Shown: positions 45,324 through 55,866, counted from the stretch's first letter. The stretch: DNA of 64,000 bases from Idiomarina sp. (GCA_022565355.1 JAIUMU010000007.1:45633-109632); one strand, 5' to 3'. Notes: generated from the sequence alone by a model not told the origin. Program-made: numbers and translations.

Positions 45324-47498
45324 TTACTCAACGCTAAGCTGTAAGCCACGGCGAATTAACAATGCATCGGTAGTTGGCTCTTGGCCACGGAACTGAATAT
45401 ATGATTCCATAGTTGGCCGCGTGTTACCTACTTCCAAAATATTACGGCGATAGTGGTTACCGTTTTCACGGGTTAAGCCACCTTGGCTTTGTACGTAAGC
45501 AAAAGCATCCGCCGCCAAAATCTCACTCCACATGTAGGCATAGTAGCTAGCAGAGTAGCCGCCGCCCATTGAGTGTGAGAAGAAGGTAGTTTTGTAACGC
45601 GGAGGCACGGCTGGCAAATCTACACCGTATTTAGCTAACGCTGCGGCTTCGAACTCATTCACATCTTGCAATTCATCGTCTGCAGTAAGTGAATGCCATT
45701 CCATATCCAACAACGAAGCTGAAATATACTCAAGTGTATCAAAACCTTGGTTGAAGCTACGCGATTGAATAATACGCTCAAGCAATTCCTCTGGAATTGG
45801 CTCACCCGTTTCGTAGTGCTTAGCGTAGTTCGCGATAACTTCAGGATGTGCTGCCCAATCTTCCTCAAATGTAGATGGGAACTCTACGAAATCACGAGAA
45901 ACTGCAGTACCTGCCAATGTTGGGTAAGTTACATCTGAGAACATGCCGTGAATACCATGGCCCAACTCGTGGAAAATGGTAGTAACGTGATCGTAGCTTA
46001 CTAAGGTTGGCTCACCCTCTGGTGCCTTTGGAATGTTCATTACATTCACAACTACTGGCTTGGTGCCCAACAAGTGTGATTGGCCTACAAATGAGCTCAT
46101 CCAAGCGCCGCCACGTTTGCCTTCACGGGCAAAGTAATCGGCATAGAAGATAGCAAGGCTGGTGCCATCGGCATCAAACACTTCGTATACTTCTACATCT
46201 TCGTGATAGGTAGGTAAATCAGGGCGTGGCTCAAAGGTAATACCGTAGAAACGGTTCATTTGATAGAACACGCCATCATGCAATACCCGGTTAAATTCGA
46301 AGTATTCACGCACTTCCGCTTCATCGATGTCGTATAGTTCTTGGCGCACAAACTCGGCATAGTATTCCCAATCCCAAGGCTGCACTTCGTAATCACCACC
46401 ACGGCGCTCAATCATTTCTTGAATCGCCGCTTGCTCTGCTTCAACGTTCGCGATTACCGTTGGTAGCATGGTGCCAAACAACTCAAACACCGCTTCTGGC
46501 GTTTGCGCCATTTGTGGCTCTACGTTGTAATCAGCCCAGCTATCATAGCCTAGCAATGCAGCACGCTCGGCACGAATTTGCGCTAAACGGGCTGAAATTG
46601 GCCGGTTATCATAATCACCCGATTGCGCACGGTTAGCTGAAGCTTCCCATACCCGTTGGCGTACTTCACGGTTGTTTAAAGAAGTAAGAATCGGTTGGCG
46701 GGTAGTATTGGTGATGCTTAGTAAATACTTCCCTTCATAACCACGATCAGCTGCTGCATTTGCTGCTGCTTGAATTTGTGAACGCGATAAACCATCGAGT
46801 TCTTCAACCGTATCAACAACCACAGCGATATTGCGGGTTTCTGCCAGCAAGTTTTGCGCGAACTGGTTGGTTAAACGCGAATGCTCTTCATTCAGTGCGC
46901 GAATTTGCTCTTTCTGGCTATCGGTTAATTGTGCGCCAGCACGAACAAAGCGCTGATAGTAAACTTCTACCAAACGTTTCTGCTCATCGTTTAAACCGAG
47001 GTTTTCACGATCGTTGTAGATAGTTTCAATACGGGCAAATAAATCAGTATTCAGATTAATATTATCAGAATGCGCTGCTGCTTTTGGCGCTAGCTCCGAT
47101 TGAATTTCACGGCGCTTTTCGTTGCTATCGGTGCCGGTTAAATTAGAAAACACTCGGGAAACGCGGCTCAACAATTCACCGCTACGCTCCATAGCCACCA
47201 ATGTATTTTCGAACGTTGGTGCTTCTGGGTTATTAGCAATAGCTTCAATTTCGGCGAGCTGCTCAGCCATACCGCGCTCAAAAGCTGGCAGGAAATGTTC
47301 ATCGCTAATCAACCGGAAATCTGGTGCCTGATATTGCAACGAGCTTGCTTGGAAAAACGGGTTTTCTGCGGCCATAGTTGCACTTTCAGCTGCTGGCGCT
47401 GTTTCGCTGGTTTGCGTAGGCGCTTGCTCAGAACAGCCTGTAATGGCTAGAGTGGCGCCAATCAACGAAGCTAAAATAGTTTTCTTCATAGTAAGCAC
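45324..47498 (-). CDS. dcp: M3-family zinc metallopeptidase (peptidyl-dipeptidase Dcp type), lipoprotein
   Basis: Removes C-terminal dipeptides from peptides. The 724-residue protein has a lipoprotein signal (LIGATLAITGC, Cys at residue 22), a helical M3 body, and the zinc motif TIFHELGHGIHGMF (HExxH) near residue 510 with FVEFPSTFEEDW downstream. Substrate-loop residues SHSMGGGYSASYYAYMW match the family. The GTG start is placed best behind GAGGAA; an ATG three codons later is also possible. With the S9 peptidase in this window it fits envelope peptide degradation. A 16-base palindrome lies upstream. Confidence 0.93.
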   Translation of the reverse strand: MLTMKKTILASLIGATLAITGCSEQAPTQTSETAPAAESATMAAENPFFQASSLQYQAPDFRLISDEHFLPAFERGMAEQLAEIEAIANNPEAPTFENTLVAMERSGELLSRVSRVFSNLTGTDSNEKRREIQSELAPKAAAHSDNINLNTDLFARIETIYNDRENLGLNDEQKRLVEVYYQRFVRAGAQLTDSQKEQIRALNEEHSRLTNQFAQNLLAETRNIAVVVDTVEELDGLSRSQIQAAANAAADRGYEGKYLLSITNTTRQPILTSLNNREVRQRVWEASANRAQSGDYDNRPISARLAQIRAERAALLGYDSWADYNVEPQMAQTPEAVFELFGTMLPTVIANVEAEQAAIQEMIERRGGDYEVQPWDWEYYAEFVRQELYDIDEAEVREYFEFNRVLHDGVFYQMNRFYGITFEPRPDLPTYHEDVEVYEVFDADGTSLAIFYADYFAREGKRGGAWMSSFVGQSHLLGTKPVVVNVMNIPKAPEGEPTLVSYDHVTTIFHELGHGIHGMFSDVTYPTLAGTAVSRDFVEFPSTFEEDWAAHPEVIANYAKHYETGEPIPEELLERIIQSRSFNQGFDTLEYISASLLDMEWHSLTADDELQDVNEFEAAALAKYGVDLPAVPPRYKTTFFSHSMGGGYSASYYAYMWSEILAADAFAYVQSQGGLTRENGNHYRRNILEVGNTRPTMESYIQFRGQEPTTDALLIRRGLQLSVE

Positions 47499-47537
47499 AG
47501 TATATTCCTCATGTGATATTGATATGCTCGCCTTGCC

Positions 47538-47553
47538 GCTTGCGCGCGCAAGC
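47538..47553. promoter_or_regulatory. 16-bp perfect palindrome upstream of dcp
   Basis: GCTTGCGCGCGCAAGC lies 40 bases before the dcp start. It may be an operator or a leader hairpin. No regulator is assigned. Confidence 0.35.
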
Positions 47554-47676
47554 CACTGTGCATGAAAAACCTGAATGGATTACCAGCACCTGAGCAAGGA
47601 GTAGATGGAGTATGCTATAAAATAACATAAATGGTAAGGCTGTTGAGCGGCACAAATATAACATTCCACCCCATTT

Positions 47677-48900
47677 CTATTGATTTACCGCCGTTTTTCC
47701 ATGTATCAGGCGGCTAGCGGCGATGCCTAACAATGGGCACATTGCCATCACTGCCACCATAGTAAGGGGTGAGCCATCACTTGCTAAGGCAGCTAAGCCT
47801 CCCACAATCGCGCCCATCGTAAAGCCACTTGAGCTTACTAACGCGGAAGCAGTTGCCGAGTTTGATGGGAAGAAATCGGTTACCGTAGACATCCCATTTG
47901 CCACCACAAACCCTTGCATGCCCACGAACAACATGATTTGCGGCACTAATAAATAGATAGGAAGCGCAAAAAATGCCACGCTGATCACCATTAACGTGCC
48001 GATGGCGAACTGGATACGTTGTCCTGCTCGCAGCACTTGAGCAGGCTCAAAATGCTGTAGCACACGAATATTAATTTGATTACAAATACTGAGCGCAATT
48101 ACATTCACCGCAAACAGTATCGGGTAACCACTAGCACTCACGCCGTAATAACCCATATACACACCTGGCGAGGTGGTAATAAAGGTAAACATTCCCGCAT
48201 TACTAAAGGCAACGGCAAACAAAAAGCCGAGTGCCCGGCGGTGTTTCAGAACCGCCCAATAGCGCTGAATGGCAGAAGGCTTCTTCGCCTGTAACTGGCC
48301 CGCAGTGTTTCGAATTGTGGCAATTACTCTCGTTTCTGGCAAAAACCTACGCAGCAGAAACAACAACACAATGGCATACACCGCCAAGAACCAAAAAATA
48401 CTGCGCCAATCACTTACCAACAAAAAGAATGCACCAATGAACGGCGCTAACAACGGGGCGGCCATCATAATGGTTACAATTTGCGAAAGAATTTTTGCGC
48501 TTGCTTTGCCCGAATAGCGATCCCGCACCACGGCCATGGTATTTACCACGCCCATACCGCCACCAAACGCTTGCAGCACGCGGCCCAACCATAGCAATTC
48601 AATCGAACTACCCAAGGCGATAAAAACACTACCAAAAATAAACAGGCTTAAGCCCACCAAGATGGTAAGCCGGCGGCCAAAATGATCAGATATGGGGCCA
48701 CCAATCAGCTGACCAACTGCAAAACCAATGAGGAATACACTGAGGGTAATTTCAATATTATGTAATGAGGTTGCCAAATCCGTTGCCATCACTGGCATCG
48801 CTGGCAAGTAGGCATCAATCGCCAGCGGACCCAGCGCTACTAAGCCAGCAAGTAGCCAGGCAAAGCCGCGAATGTACGGTGCTGATGATGTTTCTTTCAC
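47677..48900 (-). CDS. Bcr/CflA-type multidrug efflux MFS transporter
   Basis: Proton-driven drug exporter with 12 membrane segments. Bcr/CflA hallmarks: ALGPLAIDAYLPAMP in helix 1, GQLIGGPISDHFGRR in the loop 2-3 signature, LQAFGGGMGVVNTMAVVRD in motif C, and ASALVSSSGFTMGAIVGG. The start is uncertain: I use the GTG of VKETSSAPY, while a TTG five codons earlier also lacks a good ribosome site. The substrate is unknown; relatives export bicyclomycin, chloramphenicol or sulfonamides. Confidence 0.88.
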   Translation of the reverse strand: MKETSSAPYIRGFAWLLAGLVALGPLAIDAYLPAMPVMATDLATSLHNIEITLSVFLIGFAVGQLIGGPISDHFGRRLTILVGLSLFIFGSVFIALGSSIELLWLGRVLQAFGGGMGVVNTMAVVRDRYSGKASAKILSQIVTIMMAAPLLAPFIGAFFLLVSDWRSIFWFLAVYAIVLLFLLRRFLPETRVIATIRNTAGQLQAKKPSAIQRYWAVLKHRRALGFLFAVAFSNAGMFTFITTSPGVYMGYYGVSASGYPILFAVNVIALSICNQINIRVLQHFEPAQVLRAGQRIQFAIGTLMVISVAFFALPIYLLVPQIMLFVGMQGFVVANGMSTVTDFFPSNSATASALVSSSGFTMGAIVGGLAALASDGSPLTMVAVMAMCPLLGIAASRLIHGKTAVNQ

Positions 48901-49039
48901 AGTAAAACCACGCAATGATTACAGCAACTATTACAGTAACTAATACAGCGAAATGAGCTGCTAGAACAACAAAGCAAAATAGCCAGCAGCAAAGGATTAA
49001 GGCATTATACGGCAAACTCAGCTTGTAAAGGGGAAATAA

Positions 49040-49378
49040 ATGAGCGCCTTACCTAACTGCCCTAATTGTGGCTCTGAATACACCTACGAAGATGGCATGA
49101 TGTACGTGTGCCCAGAATGCGCCCACGAATGGTCGAAAGTGGCGAGCGAAGATACCGATGCTACCCAGGTAAAACGCGATGCCAATGGTAACGAATTAGC
49201 CGATGGCGATACGGTTACGGTAATTAAAGATTTAAAAGTAAAAGGGTCTTCACTCGTGGTAAAAGTGGGCACAAAAGTGAAGAATATTCGTTTAGTAGAT
49301 GGTGATCATGATATCGATTGTAAAATTGATGGGATCGGCCCTATGAAACTGAAAACCCAATTTGTGAAAAAGGTTTAA
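49040..49378 (+). CDS. yjdM: Zinc-ribbon protein YjdM (PhnA family)
   Basis: 112-residue protein: an N-terminal zinc ribbon with CPNC and CPEC (residues 8-11 and 25-28), then a small PhnA beta domain ([37 protein letters not shown]). Once called alkylphosphonate uptake protein PhnA, its function is in fact not established. It is single, divergent from the MFS transporter. Confidence 0.93.
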   Translation: MSALPNCPNCGSEYTYEDGMMYVCPECAHEWSKVASEDTDATQVKRDANGNELADGDTVTVIKDLKVKGSSLVVKVGTKVKNIRLVDGDHDIDCKIDGIGPMKLKTQFVKKV

Positions 49379-49383
49379 AAAAA

Positions 49384-49408
49384 GAGCCAACAGGGGCACT
49401 GTTGGCTC
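49384..49408. terminator. Hairpin after yjdM
   Basis: GAGCCAACAG and CTGTTGGCTC form a perfect 10-bp stem with a five-base loop just after the stop. The T tract is on the minus-strand side (A7 precedes the hairpin on the plus strand), so termination on the plus strand may rely on the stem alone. Confidence 0.55.
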
Positions 49409-49549
49409 AAGCTCGTTGCTAGCGAACAACAGGCCGGCAAACCTGCTGTCAGTTTATTAAACGCAAGCCTAAACGAACTGGATCAACAAAATCAGCTATT
49501 TAAGCACGCTTTACCGAATTAGCATGGTTATCAACCGATGGAATACAGC

Positions 49550-50017
49550 ATGCCAACAAATTACTTATTAGCGCTCTATGAAAAAACATTACGGCTACCA
49601 TTTGGCCGGCAACTATTCTCGCTCATGTTTGCCCGCAAAGCGCCCTACTTCAAAACGATTCGGCCACTTATTACCGAACTGAGGCCAAATTACTGTGAGC
49701 TGAGGTTTAAAAAACGCAAAGCCGTGGAGAATCACATTGGTACGGTGCACGCCATTGCTCTATGTAATGGATTAGAAATGGCTATGGGCGCTGTTGCCGA
49801 AGCTAGTATTCCAAAGCATTTGCGCTGGATACCGAAGGGAATGCAGGTAAACTACACGGCCAAAGCGAACTCCGATATTCGCATTGTAGCCAGCATTCCT
49901 GAGAACGCGTGGCAAGTAGGCGATGTTGATGTAGCGGTACAAGGGTTTCGGAGCGATGATACCGTGGTGATTGCTGGCACCATCACGATTTATGTTTCGG
50001 AAAAGCCCCAACGTTAA
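49550..50017 (+). CDS. DUF4442 (hot-dog fold) protein
   Basis: 155-residue protein with the thioesterase-like hot-dog pattern: RPNYCELRFKKRKAVENH, GTVHAIALCNGLEMAMG and MQVNYTAKANSDI. DUF4442 proteins resemble PaaI-type acyl-CoA thioesterases but lack a proven substrate. The start may also be an ATG four codons earlier; neither has a strong ribosome site. No operon partner. Confidence 0.82.
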   Translation: MPTNYLLALYEKTLRLPFGRQLFSLMFARKAPYFKTIRPLITELRPNYCELRFKKRKAVENHIGTVHAIALCNGLEMAMGAVAEASIPKHLRWIPKGMQVNYTAKANSDIRIVASIPENAWQVGDVDVAVQGFRSDDTVVIAGTITIYVSEKPQR

Positions 50018-50154
50018 GCACTTTACCGCATTTGCTGCTCCAACCAGCGGCAAAGCACTGTTACCAGGTTTGCCCAAGCAGGGTAAAACCTGCTATAACG
50101 CCTAGCTAATCGCAAAACTAAAACGATAACGATAACAAGAATAGGATTTCAATT

Positions 50155-51573
50155 ATGGACGCGCCACGCGAACATTTTAGCTCCCGTATTGGTTTCATTC
50201 TCGCCGCTGCAGGTTCTGCAGTAGGTATCGGCAACATGGTAGGCTTCCCCGTTGCAGCCACAAAAAATGGCGGCGGTGCCTTTTTGCTGATTTATGCCCT
50301 GTTTGTGGTGTTTATTTGCTTGCCAATTATGTTGGCGGAAATGGGCCTTGGCCGCAAAGCCCAAGCCGACCCCCATGGTGCATACATTTCCATTGCTGGT
50401 AGCAAAAGCCCATGGCGCTTTGCCGGTTGGTTAGCGGTAATTACGCCCTTTATGATTGGCGTGTTCTACATGGTAATTACTGTGTGGATTCTCGGCTATT
50501 TAGTCCAAACCGTAATTGGTAGCCTCGATGTGATTGCCAACCCAGAGTACTTTGGGGTGTTTATCAATCATTGGAGCGTATTTATATACCTCGCCATTGT
50601 GGCCGCTATCGTATATTTCGTATTGGTGAGCGGTGTACGTAATGGTATCGAGAAAGCCGCACGCATTATGATGCCCGCGTTATTCGTGATGTTATTGGTG
50701 TTGGTAGGCTTTGTACTTACCCTAGATAATGCATTTGCTGGCGTACAGTTCTATCTCATTCCTGATTTTAGTAAAGTGAATGGTAGCGTTATTAGTGGTG
50801 CTCTCTCGCAAGCATTTTTCTCGCTCTCGCTGGGTATGGGTATTTTAATCACCTATGGCTCGTATTTGCGCCAGCGTGATAACGTAGTGGGCGCCGGTAA
50901 AATGGTATTAATTACCGATACCGCAGTAGCCTTTACTGCCGGTTTAATGGTGCTACCGGCCATTTTCGCTATTAACCCACAAACCAATCCAGCGGAACTG
51001 AGTGAGTCCTCAGTAGCGATGATCTTCACCTTCTTACCGCAGATTTTCTTAGCCCTATCTGCAAACATTGGCTACCTTGGTGCCAGTATTGTAGCCGTGG
51101 TGTTCTTCACCTTGGTATTCGTAGCAGCCATTACCTCGTTGGTTTCTATTATTGAAGTACCTACTGCTACCATCGTGCGGAAATATAACTTCAGCCGCAG
51201 CAAAGCACTTGCAGTGCTAGCCGGCACCATGGGTATCCTTACGCTTATCGCTACCGCTTCATTTGGTATGATTAATTTCTTTACTGATTTTGCCAGCTAC
51301 GGTGGCGGCTCCAAATCCGTATTCGATGTTATTTACGATCTGTTCTACGATACGGTACTGCCATTAAACGGCTTATTAATCTGCTTGTTTGTAATTTGGC
51401 ATTGGAAAGCGAAAGGCCTGCATGATGAACTTGCATTAGGCTCAAAAGGCTACACTAATGGTATCTTGCAGAAGTACATTAGCTTCTCACTAAGCACCTT
51501 TATTCCAGTGATTCTTGCTGTGGTATTTATCAACACTGTGCTTGATATCTACTTTGGTAAGGCGTTGTTCTAA
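50155..51573 (+). CDS. Sodium:neurotransmitter symporter (NSS) family transporter
   Basis: 472-residue membrane protein with 11-12 segments in the LeuT fold; bacterial members import amino acids with Na+. Helix 1 reads GSAVGIGNMVGFP followed by KNGGGAFLLIY. Where most members have NxxRFP, this protein has NMVGFP, so the extracellular gate arginine (Arg30 of LeuT) is replaced by Gly. FSLSLGMGILITYGSYL in helix 6 is typical. AATAGGA precedes the ATG. It runs into tmcA after three bases, but the two are functionally unrelated. Confidence 0.9.
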   Translation: MDAPREHFSSRIGFILAAAGSAVGIGNMVGFPVAATKNGGGAFLLIYALFVVFICLPIMLAEMGLGRKAQADPHGAYISIAGSKSPWRFAGWLAVITPFMIGVFYMVITVWILGYLVQTVIGSLDVIANPEYFGVFINHWSVFIYLAIVAAIVYFVLVSGVRNGIEKAARIMMPALFVMLLVLVGFVLTLDNAFAGVQFYLIPDFSKVNGSVISGALSQAFFSLSLGMGILITYGSYLRQRDNVVGAGKMVLITDTAVAFTAGLMVLPAIFAINPQTNPAELSESSVAMIFTFLPQIFLALSANIGYLGASIVAVVFFTLVFVAAITSLVSIIEVPTATIVRKYNFSRSKALAVLAGTMGILTLIATASFGMINFFTDFASYGGGSKSVFDVIYDLFYDTVLPLNGLLICLFVIWHWKAKGLHDELALGSKGYTNGILQKYISFSLSTFIPVILAVVFINTVLDIYFGKALF

Positions 51574-51576
51574 ATT

Positions 51577-53586
51577 GTGAGTAGTTTTCGCCAGCATTTT
51601 CGCAACCTGATTATTATTGCAGCCGATCAGGATTGGCCCGAATATGCTGGCGCTAAACTGCAACTATCTACAGCAAACCTTAGCAGCTACCGGCAGCACC
51701 TTGGTGAGCAATACAACTGTATATTTTTCTCCGCTGCCACTACCTTTCATGCAGATGCTTTTTTAGCGATTTCCGGCACTCTGGCAGGTGGCGGCTTGCT
51801 GGTACTGCAAGCGCCTGTGCACTCCACTCCTGCCTGGCAACGATTACTCCATTACTTGCAACAACAGGGCATTAATACGCAACTAACCAGCCCTGCGGAT
51901 GCACAGCATTACTGCGATAGTATTCCCGATTGGCCCCGTGAAACAGCGCTAACGCCAACCGCTGAGCAATCTGCCGCATTAACAGAATTGCAGCAGCTAC
52001 ACACACTCAGCCAGGTAGGCACTAATGGCGACCCATCTAACGCTAATACGCTAAAAAGCTGTGTTGTGGTGATTAATGCGCCGCGTGGGCGAGGCAAATC
52101 AACCCTACTTGGCCTCTGGTTAAACACGCAACCAGAGCTGAATGCGGTAGTTTGCTCCCCTTCAAAACGACAAGCCGCACAAATACTTGCAACCGCAACG
52201 CAGCCAGTTGCATTTTTGCCGCCAGATCGCTTGCTTGAATACACGCCGCAAGCGCAGCAATGGTTAATCATCGATGAAGCCGCTTCAATTCCAAGCCATA
52301 TTTTGGCTACAGTAGCCGAGCGCTGGCAACGATTAGTGCTCGCCACTACTACGGAAGGTTATGAGAGTGCCGGCCGCGGCTTTTTACTGCGGTTGCAAAC
52401 CAAGCTACCAAACTACTTTCAGCAGGTTCTGAATATCGAATTGCATCAGCCCATTCGTTGGCGTGCTGGCGACCCGCTAGAAGCTGCGCTAAACGCCTGC
52501 TTCTGCTTACAACGTACGCCAAGTACTTCAACAACAGCGGATAGCTCTAAGGAAGTAGCACAAGGTAGCAATGCTATGGCGCGGGGCTCGCAACAACAAC
52601 TAAAGCATTCGTTGCGCTACCGCATTTGCCATGCCGCTGAACTTAGCCATGCTGAACTCAGCGAAGCTTTTTCATTACTTACGACCGCGCATTATCAAAC
52701 TAGCCCCAACGATTTGCAGTTACTGCTCAACGATTCCGCGCAACAGCTCGTGCTGCAATATCAGCAGCAACAGATTATTGGCGTATGCTGGATTGCCAGC
52801 GAAGGGCCATTAGCCGCCGAATTAGTTACCCCTATCTATGAGGGCAAAAGGCGACCACCCGGTAATTTACTGCCACAAACCATGGTATTTCATTTGCGAG
52901 AACCTTCGGCAGCGACCTTGCCAATGCTCCGCATCGTGCGAATTGCCCTGCAGCCAGAACTGCAAGGCCACGGGTTCGGTTCATTATTGCTTAATAGCGT
53001 ATGTGAGTTTGCGGAAACCCAGGCCGCACTCATTGGCACTAGCTTCGGTGGCAGTGAATCGCTGCACAACTTTTGGTACCGAGCGGGTTTTCAGCCTGTG
53101 CGCTTGGGCTTACAGAAAGATGCCGCATCGGGAATGCGCTCATTGGTATATGTAAAACCATGCAGCGGCAGCACCGAAACCGCAAAGCAGGCGCATTCAC
53201 TAACAATTCAACTCGTTACTACTTTTGCAGCCACATTAATTGGCTACGCGGCAGCAGCACCGGCAATTAGTAACGAACTACACTGGCTTTTAGCCTGGCG
53301 AGATAACCTGCCCAGCGGTGCTCCAGTTAATTTACCCATCCAGCAGTTTCTCGCAGATTTCGCCGCTGGCTTTATTCCATTTGCAGTACTGCAACCCATG
53401 CTCGCCACAGTGCTATTGCAATCTCCGCAGCTACAGCGCCCAGATAACCTGCTGATGCTCGCGGCGTTGAGCAGCAAGAGCCTCAGCGCTCTTGCCAAAG
53501 AGCATGGTTTTTCGGGAAAAAGTGAGTTCATCACTGAACTTAGAACGCTCGCTCAGCCTCTTACTCAGCACCTAACTTTACGCTAA
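51577..53586 (+). CDS. tmcA: tRNA(Met) cytidine acetyltransferase
   Basis: Acetylates the wobble cytidine (C34) of elongator tRNA-Met using ATP and acetyl-CoA. The 669-residue protein has an N-terminal TmcA domain (to about 150), a RecD-like helicase module with Walker A APRGRGKSTLLG and Walker B LIIDEAASIPSHIL, a GNAT domain with RIALQPELQGHGFGSLLL, and a C-terminal tRNA-binding tail. GTG start, placed three bases after the transporter stop without a clear ribosome site, suggesting translational coupling. Confidence 0.94.
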   Translation: MSSFRQHFRNLIIIAADQDWPEYAGAKLQLSTANLSSYRQHLGEQYNCIFFSAATTFHADAFLAISGTLAGGGLLVLQAPVHSTPAWQRLLHYLQQQGINTQLTSPADAQHYCDSIPDWPRETALTPTAEQSAALTELQQLHTLSQVGTNGDPSNANTLKSCVVVINAPRGRGKSTLLGLWLNTQPELNAVVCSPSKRQAAQILATATQPVAFLPPDRLLEYTPQAQQWLIIDEAASIPSHILATVAERWQRLVLATTTEGYESAGRGFLLRLQTKLPNYFQQVLNIELHQPIRWRAGDPLEAALNACFCLQRTPSTSTTADSSKEVAQGSNAMARGSQQQLKHSLRYRICHAAELSHAELSEAFSLLTTAHYQTSPNDLQLLLNDSAQQLVLQYQQQQIIGVCWIASEGPLAAELVTPIYEGKRRPPGNLLPQTMVFHLREPSAATLPMLRIVRIALQPELQGHGFGSLLLNSVCEFAETQAALIGTSFGGSESLHNFWYRAGFQPVRLGLQKDAASGMRSLVYVKPCSGSTETAKQAHSLTIQLVTTFAATLIGYAAAAPAISNELHWLLAWRDNLPSGAPVNLPIQQFLADFAAGFIPFAVLQPMLATVLLQSPQLQRPDNLLMLAALSSKSLSALAKEHGFSGKSEFITELRTLAQPLTQHLTLR

Positions 53587-53715
53587 TTATTTTTCGATTT
53601 TCAGGAACTAAGGTATGCTTAGCGCAAGCAACAACATACGCAGAACCATGCTCAGCATTGCGTACATGATTCTTTGCACAAAATTCTGCGTACATAAATA
53701 CAACGAGGCTTAATT

Positions 53716-55866
53716 ATGGTTCGTTCTCTATTGCCTATTTTAGCAACCGCAAGTGTGCTCGCCCTCTCGGCTTGCAGTACTCATGTTGCCGAGCCGCTAC
53801 CCGAGGATCGTATGGCCTATCCTGTATCTCCACAAAGCCAACAGGTTGATCACTATCACGGCGTTGCCGTTGCTGATCCCTATCGTTGGTTAGAAAATAT
53901 GCACAGCACTGAAGTAAACGAGTGGGTGCAAGCACAAAACAATCTCTCCCTCCCGTATTTGCACGCGCTGCCGGATCGAGAGCCTTTAAAAGAGCGCCTA
54001 ACCAGCCTGTGGAACTTTGAGCGCTTAAGCACGCCATTTAGAGTAGGCGAACGTTATTTCTTTTATCGCAATGATGGCTTGCAAAACCAAGCGGTACTCT
54101 TCGTAACCGAGAATTTGAATCGGCCACCACGGGTGCTCATTAATCCAAACAAATTGAGTAGCGATGGCACCATTTCACTTTCTCGCGCCTACGTTAGCCC
54201 CAACGCCAATTTCATTGCCTATGGTATTTCCGATGGCGGCTCCGATTGGGTTGAATTTAAAGTGCGCGATGTGCGTACTGGCGAAGATACCGAGAACCGC
54301 ATTACCGGAACCAAATTTACCAACATCAGCTGGTTACCCGATGAAACCGGTTTTTATTACAGCCGCTATCCTAAGGGCGAAGATGGCCTTGCAGATGATC
54401 AGCAAACCGTGCGTATTTACTTTCATCGTATCGGTGACTCCCAGGTAAATGATGAACTGGTATATCAGGTAGAGGGCGAGAGCTCGATCAATCCATATCC
54501 GCAGGTAGCGGCAAATGGCCGTTTCTTGCTGGCGAATTTAACCGAAGGTTTTTTCGCCAATGCCATGCATGTGCTGGATCTAACCGATCCTAACGCCAGT
54601 TGGCAGCCGCTGTTTGATAAATGGGATGCACGCTATAGCTTTATTGAAGCCGATGGCAATATTTTCTACTTTTACACCACTAACAATGCACCGAATGGGC
54701 GCGTCATTGCGGTAGATATTAACCGCCCACAAGCCGAACACTGGCAAGAGTTAATCTCTGAAAAGCCAGAAACAATTGATACGGTAAGTTATGTGGGTGG
54801 CCGATTCTTTGTTAGTTACTTGAAAGACGCACAATCAGAGGTGCATATGTATTCGGCTCATGGTCGTTACATCGGCCCGCTCGATTTACCGGAAATTGGT
54901 TCTGTTACAGGATTTACCGGTGATGCCGACCACCTGGAAACCTTCTATCAAGTTTCCGGTTTCACGCAACCTGGCGCAATTTATCACTACAATATCGCCA
55001 GTGGCGAAAGTGCTCTTTATCGGCAAACCGAAGTAAATGCGCAGCTTGATGAATATGTTACCGAGCAGGTGTTTTACGAAAGCAAAGATGGCACTGCGAT
55101 ACCCATGTTTATTGTGCGCCATCAAGATACGCTTTTAGATGGTAACAACCCGGTTTTACTTTATGGTTATGGTGGTTTTAATGTTTCTCTCACGCCGAGC
55201 TTTAGTGTTGGCCGCATGGTATGGCTTGAACAAGGTGGCATTCTAGCGGTGCCCAACTTGCGTGGTGGTGGAGAATATGGCGATGCTTGGCATCAGGCGG
55301 GTACCAAACTTAATAAACAAAACGTATTCGATGATTTTATTGCTGCCGCTGAATACTTAATTGCGAACAACTATACCTCTGCTGGCAAAATAGCCGCCCA
55401 GGGGGGCTCTAACGGTGGTTTATTGGTAGCAGCTTCGGCATTACAACGCCCTGAGCTGTTCGGCGCCGTGTTGCCCGCTGTGGGCGTTTTAGACATGCTG
55501 CGCTATCATACGCCGAGTGCCAACGCGCGCGCATGGAGTAGCGATTACGGATTAAGTGAAAATGCCGATGAGTTTGCCGCGTTATATGCATACTCTCCTG
55601 TGCACAATACGCAGCCCGGCACATGCTATCCTCCGATGCTGATCACAACAGGTGACCACGATGATCGTGTGGTACCATGGCATAGTTATAAATTTGCTGC
55701 AGTAATGCAACGCGATCAGGGCTGTGCCGCACCAATATTGTTGCGTGTTGAAACCCGTGCAGGCCACGGCGCGGGCACACCCACATGGATGGCCATTGAA
55801 CAAATCGCCGACCAATGGGCGTTTTTACTGAAACACTTAGGTGTAAGCAAAACAAACGCAGAATAA
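53716..55866 (+). CDS. Prolyl oligopeptidase family (S9A) lipoprotein
   Basis: Serine peptidase that cuts short peptides after proline. The 716-residue protein has a lipoprotein signal (ASVLALSAC, Cys at 20), an N-terminal seven-bladed propeller that gates access (DPYRWLENM at the start), and a C-terminal alpha/beta-hydrolase: Ser in GGSNGGLL, Asp in DHDDRVVPWHS, His in RAGHGAGTP. It should act at the periplasmic face. The release of proline peptides fits the proline and amino-acid emphasis of this region. An imperfectly placed dyad TACGCAGAA/TTCTGCGTA lies upstream. Confidence 0.94.
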   Translation: MVRSLLPILATASVLALSACSTHVAEPLPEDRMAYPVSPQSQQVDHYHGVAVADPYRWLENMHSTEVNEWVQAQNNLSLPYLHALPDREPLKERLTSLWNFERLSTPFRVGERYFFYRNDGLQNQAVLFVTENLNRPPRVLINPNKLSSDGTISLSRAYVSPNANFIAYGISDGGSDWVEFKVRDVRTGEDTENRITGTKFTNISWLPDETGFYYSRYPKGEDGLADDQQTVRIYFHRIGDSQVNDELVYQVEGESSINPYPQVAANGRFLLANLTEGFFANAMHVLDLTDPNASWQPLFDKWDARYSFIEADGNIFYFYTTNNAPNGRVIAVDINRPQAEHWQELISEKPETIDTVSYVGGRFFVSYLKDAQSEVHMYSAHGRYIGPLDLPEIGSVTGFTGDADHLETFYQVSGFTQPGAIYHYNIASGESALYRQTEVNAQLDEYVTEQVFYESKDGTAIPMFIVRHQDTLLDGNNPVLLYGYGGFNVSLTPSFSVGRMVWLEQGGILAVPNLRGGGEYGDAWHQAGTKLNKQNVFDDFIAAAEYLIANNYTSAGKIAAQGGSNGGLLVAASALQRPELFGAVLPAVGVLDMLRYHTPSANARAWSSDYGLSENADEFAALYAYSPVHNTQPGTCYPPMLITTGDHDDRVVPWHSYKFAAVMQRDQGCAAPILLRVETRAGHGAGTPTWMAIEQIADQWAFLLKHLGVSKTNAE

